A DNA stretch of 64,000 nt from Azotobacter beijerinckii. GTDB lineage: Bacteria; Pseudomonadota; Gammaproteobacteria; Pseudomonadales; Pseudomonadaceae. The notes beneath the pieces were generated by a model that was not told where the DNA came from, did no database searches, and saw only the letters and a program-made list of their open reading frames with translations. Shown one piece after another: positions 60,067 to 64,000 of the stretch. The DNA is taken from assembly GCF_900110885.1 (NCBI RefSeq), contig NZ_FOFJ01000008.1:1-64000 (forward strand). The letters run 5' to 3'. The translations under genes were made by a program, and so were the position numbers. The first letter of the stretch is position 1; each line of letters starts with the position of its first letter.

Positions 60067-60313
60067 GGCGGCGCAGCTTAACAAAGCGCCGACCGGCTGC
60101 AAGATTTCGTGGTTTCGCTCCGCCTGCACGACCAAGGTCGTGACCGAGTCGTCGATAAATGACTGACGAATGGCATGCTTTATGCTGACCAGGATCAATG
60201 AATCGATGCCGATTTATCTTCTATGGTCCCCGTCCGAGTACAGCGGGTTGCCGACGGACCAGGGTCCCGAGTCAGCAGTTATAATCCGACTCTTTTACTC
60301 AACGAGGCCTGCC

Positions 60314-61489
60314 ATGTTTCCAGCCCTCAGCACCGACGTCCTGATCGTCGGCGGCGGTATCGCCGGCCTCTGGCTGAACGCCCGTCTGCGCCAGGCCGGC
60401 TACGCCACCCTGCTGGCGGAGAACGCCAGCCTCGGCGGCGGCCAGAGCGTCAAGTCGCAGGGGATCATCCACGGCGGCACCAAGTACGCCCTGCACGGCG
60501 CACTGAGCGGCGCCTCCGAGGCGATCGCCGAGATGCCGCGCCGCTGGCGCGCGGCGCTGGCCGGCGACGGCGAGCTGGACCTCTCCGGCGTGCGCCGGCT
60601 GTCCGACGCCCATTACCTGTGGTCGCCCGGCACCCTGGCCGGCAAGCTGACCAGCTTCCTCGCCAGCAAGGCGGTGCGCGCGCGGGTCGAGCCGGTGAAG
60701 GGCGAGGCCCTGCCCGCCGCGCTGCGGCACCCGGCCTTTCGCGGCAACGTCTATCGCCTCGACGAACTGGTGCTGGACGTGCCCGGCCTGATCGCCCGCC
60801 TCGCCGAGCTGGCCGGCGACGGTCTGCTCGCCGCGCGGGAGATCGCCCCGCTGCGCGAGGCGGGCGAGCTGAGCGGCCTGCGCGTCGACGGCCGGGAGAT
60901 CCGCGCCCAGCGCATCGTCCTCTGCGCCGGCGCCGGCAACGCCGAACTGCTGGCAGCGCTCGGCCTGAGCCAGCCGGCCATGCAGCGGCGCCCGCTGCAC
61001 ATGGTCATGCTCAAGGCGCCGACCCTCGAGCCGCTCTACGCCCACTGCCTGGGCGGCGGCCCCAAGCCGCGGCTGACCGTCACCAGCCATCCGGCCGCCG
61101 ACGGCCAGTGGGTCTGGTACCTGGGCGGCGACCTGGCCGAAGCCGAGGGCGTGGCCCGCGACGAGGCGCAGCAGATCGCCATGGCCCGCCGCGAGCTGAA
61201 CGAGCTGCTGCCGTGGGTCGACCTGACCCCGGCGCGCTGGGCGACCCTGCGGGTGGACCGCGCCGAGCCGGCGCAGTCGGCCCTGGCCCGTCCGGACAAC
61301 GCCTTCCTCGCCGAGCAGGGCCGCCTGCTGGTCGGCTGGCCGACCAAGCTGGCCCTGGCTCCGGACCTGAGCGACCGGGTCTTCGCCAGCCTCGAGCGGG
61401 ACGCCGTGCGCCCGGCGGCGCATCCGCCGCTGCCCGCCCTGCCCCGCCCGCCGCGGGCGCAACCGGTCTGGGAGGAACTGCTGCCGTGA
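60314..61489 (+). CDS. FAD-dependent oxidoreductase (DAO family)
   Basis: A 391-residue flavoprotein with the N-terminal dinucleotide motif VLIVGGGIAGLWLNARLRQA and the DAO-type second motif LGGGQSVKSQGIIHGGTKYA. The substrate is not known. Start ATG 60314 (MFPALSTDV) is chosen because the dinucleotide fold begins nine residues later, and an ACGAGG stretch precedes it. It overlaps the aldo/keto reductase start (GTGA), so the two are coupled; the pair near waaA and hldE is conserved in pseudomonads as far as I recall. Confidence 0.88.
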   Translation: MFPALSTDVLIVGGGIAGLWLNARLRQAGYATLLAENASLGGGQSVKSQGIIHGGTKYALHGALSGASEAIAEMPRRWRAALAGDGELDLSGVRRLSDAHYLWSPGTLAGKLTSFLASKAVRARVEPVKGEALPAALRHPAFRGNVYRLDELVLDVPGLIARLAELAGDGLLAAREIAPLREAGELSGLRVDGREIRAQRIVLCAGAGNAELLAALGLSQPAMQRRPLHMVMLKAPTLEPLYAHCLGGGPKPRLTVTSHPAADGQWVWYLGGDLAEAEGVARDEAQQIAMARRELNELLPWVDLTPARWATLRVDRAEPAQSALARPDNAFLAEQGRLLVGWPTKLALAPDLSDRVFASLERDAVRPAAHPPLPALPRPPRAQPVWEELLP

Positions 61490-62304
61490 GCCTCGCGACC
61501 CTCCACGACCTGCATCGCCCGCTGGGCAGCACCGGCCTGACGGTCTCGCCGCTGGGCCTGGGCACCGTCAAGCTGGGCCGCGACCAGGGCGTGAAGTACC
61601 CGACCGGCTTTCGCATCCCGGACGATGCCGAGGCCCGTCAACTGCTCGCCCTGGCCCGCGAGCTGGGCATCAACCTGATCGACACCGCGCCGGCCTACGG
61701 GGTCAGCGAGGAGCGCCTCGGCCCCCTGCTGCGCGGCCAGCGCGACGCCTGGACGATCGTCAGCAAGGTCGGCGAAGAGTTCGAAAACGGCCAGTCGCGC
61801 TTCGATTTCTCCCCGGCGCACACCCGCTTCTCCGTCGAGCGCAGCCTCCGGCGTCTGGAGACCGACCGCATCGACCTGGTGCTGGTGCACTCGGACGGCA
61901 ACGATGTCGCCATCCTGCGGGACAGCGGTGTCTACCCGACCCTCGCCGAACTCAAGCGCGAGGGCAAGATTCGCGCCTTCGGGCTCTCCGGCAAAACCGT
62001 CGAGGGCGGCCTGCTGGCCCTCGCGGAGGGCGACTGCGCCATGATCACCCTGAATCTCGACGACCAGCACGAGCTGCCGGTGGCCGACTACGCCACCGCC
62101 CACGGCAAGGGCATCCTCGTCAAGAAGGCCCTGGCCAGCGGCCATGTCTGCCTGGCGCGCGGCATCGACCCGGTGCGTGCCAGCTTCGAGCTGCTGTTCC
62201 ACCATCCGGGCGTCGGCAGCGCGATCATCGGAACCATCAACCCGCAGCATCTGTCGCATAATGTCTCGGCAGCTGCAGCCGTCATTCGCCAACAAAGACA
62301 ATAA
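61486..62304 (+). CDS. Aldo/keto reductase
   Basis: A 272-residue AKR-superfamily NADPH-dependent oxidoreductase. Seen are RPLGSTGLTVSPLGLGTVKL, INLIDTAPAYGVSEERLG (catalytic Asp and Tyr), WTIVSKVGEEF (catalytic Lys), RIDLVLVHSDG (catalytic His position) and SAIIGTINPQHLSHN. It starts at GTG 61486 inside the previous stop codon, with GGGAGG upstream. Substrate unknown. Confidence 0.9.
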   Translation: MSLATLHDLHRPLGSTGLTVSPLGLGTVKLGRDQGVKYPTGFRIPDDAEARQLLALARELGINLIDTAPAYGVSEERLGPLLRGQRDAWTIVSKVGEEFENGQSRFDFSPAHTRFSVERSLRRLETDRIDLVLVHSDGNDVAILRDSGVYPTLAELKREGKIRAFGLSGKTVEGGLLALAEGDCAMITLNLDDQHELPVADYATAHGKGILVKKALASGHVCLARGIDPVRASFELLFHHPGVGSAIIGTINPQHLSHNVSAAAAVIRQQRQ

Positions 62305-62349
62305 ATAATGGGCCGCCCCCGCGGCCGGTCCAGGACTCAAGGAGCCGCC

Positions 62350-63279
62350 ATGTCGACCATCATTGCCAAGCGCAATCCGCGTGCCTTCAAGACCCTTCCC
62401 CTGTTCGTGGAAGCCACTCCCGAAGGACTCAGCTACCAGTCTCTCGGCCAGCCGCTGAACTTCAGCCAGATGCTCGAACGGCGCCGCCCGGTCGAGGTCG
62501 CCGACAGCCGGCGCTTCGCCCTGGAACTGGCCAACCTGGGCGTCTCGGTGCGCCTGACCCTGACCTGGCAGGGCCGCGACTACTGGCTGCTGGTGCGCCA
62601 GCAGCGCCAGGACCGCGGCGACGTGGTGCTCAAGCCGATCTCCGGCTACGTGCCGTCCCACGAACTGAACCTGCCGCTGCTCACGGCGATCCAGGAGGTC
62701 GCCGAGGAATGCCTGCTGCAGACCCCGCAGTGCTGGATGACCGGACGCTTCGGCGACACCTGGCTGCCGACCCCCTACGAGAACGTCCTGCACTACTGCG
62801 ACAACACCTCCTTCCGCCTGAGCCCGCTGTCCGGCGCAGCCCGCCCGGTGTCCTGCGGCAACATGCCCCTGCTGGAGCGCCCGCGGGCCTACGTGCACCT
62901 GCCCACCGCCTCGCTGCAGCTGGTCTACGACATGCGCCTGGAACTGCCCGGCAACCTGCGCCAGCTCAGCCTGCTGCACGCCGACGAATGCCTGGAGGAA
63001 GGTACCCTGATCGCCCGCATCGACCACGACAGCCCGGATCTCTACCTGCTGCCCTTCGACCAGAACCGGCGCCCGGCGGACGAGCTCTATACCCTGCAGC
63101 AGGGCTTCCTGCGCCCGGCCGACACCCGCGACCTGTGGCTGGCCGAAAGCTTCGCCCCGCAGGACGGCTGGGTGGTACGCGACGAACGGATCAGCTGGCG
63201 CGACTGGCAGGCCCTGTGGGATACCCCGGAGCAGGCTGCCGCCAAACCGGCTCCGCAGTGCAGCGGGGCGGCGGGCTGA
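62350..63279 (+). CDS. Conserved hypothetical protein (possible degenerate Nudix fold)
   Basis: A 309-residue cytosolic protein. I recognise it only as a conserved neighbour of the aldo/keto reductase in pseudomonads. The central LLTAIQEVAEECLLQ resembles the REUXEE part of a Nudix helix, but the full box is not there. ATG 62350 has GGAGCC upstream; the longer frame would start just after the preceding gene without a ribosome-binding site. Function unknown. Confidence 0.7.
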   Translation: MSTIIAKRNPRAFKTLPLFVEATPEGLSYQSLGQPLNFSQMLERRRPVEVADSRRFALELANLGVSVRLTLTWQGRDYWLLVRQQRQDRGDVVLKPISGYVPSHELNLPLLTAIQEVAEECLLQTPQCWMTGRFGDTWLPTPYENVLHYCDNTSFRLSPLSGAARPVSCGNMPLLERPRAYVHLPTASLQLVYDMRLELPGNLRQLSLLHADECLEEGTLIARIDHDSPDLYLLPFDQNRRPADELYTLQQGFLRPADTRDLWLAESFAPQDGWVVRDERISWRDWQALWDTPEQAAAKPAPQCSGAAG

Positions 63280-63391
63280 GAGCAGAGGCGGTCTCGGACA
63301 CGAGACCGCCGAAACGTTGCCGTCGGCGCATCGGCCACCCTGCGCGATGGCCTACCCCGGCAGCTCCCCGATCCCGATCCGCTACCCGCCG

Positions 63392-64000
63392 CTATTTCCG
63401 GCGGATCTTCTCGACGATGGCCGTGGTGGAGCTGTTCTCCACCAACCCCAGCACCCTCACCTCGCCGCCATGGGCACGGACGAAGTCGGCGCCGACCACC
63501 TGATCGACACCGTAGTCGCCGCCCTTAACCAATACGTCCGGCCGGATCTGCTCGAGCAGCCGCTCGGGGGTGTCCTCGGCGAAACTCACCACCCAGTCCA
63601 CCGCGCCGAGCCCGGCGAGCACCGCCATGCGCCGGTCCACCGCATTGATCGGCCGGCCCGGCCCCTTCAGGCGGGTAACCGAGGCATCGTCGTTGACCGC
63701 CACGATCAGCCGGTCGCCCTGGGCGCGGGCCTGCTCCAGGTAAGTCACGTGGCCGGCATGGAGAATGTCGAAGCAGCCGTTGGTGAAGACGATCCTCTCG
63801 CCGTGGGCGCGGGCGTCCTCGATGGCCAGCAGCAGCTGCTCGAGGCCCAGCACGCCGCGCTCCGAGCCCTGCTCGCGCTGCACCGCGCGGCGCAGTTCGG
63901 GAGCGCTGATCGCCGCGGTGCCGAGCTTGCCGACCACGATACCGGCCGCCAGGTTGGCCAGCGCCACCGCCTGCGGCAGCTCCTCGCCGGCGGCCAGTGC
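63392..64000 (-). CDS. hldE: HldE, C-terminal ADP-heptose synthase part (5' end outside window)
   Basis: The frame is open to the window edge (…[20 protein letters not shown]), the end of the ribokinase-type kinase domain. It continues into the cytidylyltransferase-like domain with [20 protein letters not shown] (HxGH motif), [19 protein letters not shown] and VLVKGGDY. The bifunctional enzyme makes ADP-heptose for lipopolysaccharide core. Only about 202 of some 474 residues lie in the window. Confidence 0.95.
   Translation of the reverse strand, partial: ALAAGEELPQAVALANLAAGIVVGKLGTAAISAPELRRAVQREQGSERGVLGLEQLLLAIEDARAHGERIVFTNGCFDILHAGHVTYLEQARAQGDRLIVAVNDDASVTRLKGPGRPINAVDRRMAVLAGLGAVDWVVSFAEDTPERLLEQIRPDVLVKGGDYGVDQVVGADFVRAHGGEVRVLGLVENSSTTAIVEKIRRK

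Overview
The window is GC-rich, densely coded DNA of a Pseudomonadaceae member (Pseudomonas or Azotobacter-like). The evidence is near full-length Pseudomonas-type ParC and ParE, a CpdA/YqiA/NudF/ThiC/WaaA/HldE chromosomal backbone, an OprD porin, SfnG/SfnB/SfnR sulfur-scavenging proteins and Pseudomonas-type palindromic repeats. The species is not identified.

Layout: 1-0.46 kb is the 3' end of an IS630-type transposase. 0.4-1.7 kb is a divergent metal-efflux pair (RcnR/CsoR-type repressor and DmeF-type CDF pump). 2.0-10.6 kb carries a pirin, a PqiC-like lipoprotein and the leftward block cpdA-yqiA-parE-phytase-like-parC. 10.7-54.2 kb is an accessory block of about 44 kb devoted largely to organosulfur acquisition. 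54.5-64 kb returns to backbone: DUF1249, nudF, lipoprotein, thiC with a TPP riboswitch, waaA, FAD oxidoreductase, aldo/keto reductase, a conserved hypothetical and the 3' part of hldE. As I remember the P. aeruginosa order, cpdA lies next to DUF1249-nudF-thiC, so the sulfur block looks like an insertion between them.

The sulfur block contains three FMN-dependent monooxygenases (sfnG, a DszA-like and an SsuD-like enzyme) and five SfnB/DszC-type acyl-CoA-dehydrogenase-fold oxidoreductases. It has two importers. One is a LIV-type ABC system with tandem duplicated binding proteins, co-directional with the DszA-like enzyme. The other is an SsuABC/TauABC-type system. The rest are an OprD porin, a trans-sulfuration PLP enzyme, an amidohydrolase-like protein, a RibBA-like flavin enzyme paired with a nitroreductase, and the sigma-54 activator sfnR. 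SulP and Cax transporters, chromate and CorA transporters, a GGDEF protein and a small AT-richer patch (orphan RelB antitoxin, broken toxin, two RX4H hypotheticals, an attC-like site) are interspersed.

The most notable signal is regulatory. At least five sulfur-block promoters (sfnG, the divergent oxidoreductase, ribBA, the DszA-like operon, oprD) have a sigma-54 -24/-12 element preceded by two copies of an 18-bp palindrome (consensus CTGTTGCC-NN-GGCAACAG). The copies are spaced about 30 bp and centred near -88 and -118. A denser cluster of the same motif lies between the ssuD-like gene and the oxidoreductase-sfnR operon. This suggests one SfnR-type enhancer-binding protein controls the whole block, including a flavin-biosynthesis paralog. 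All identities come from reading the sequence; no database search was run.
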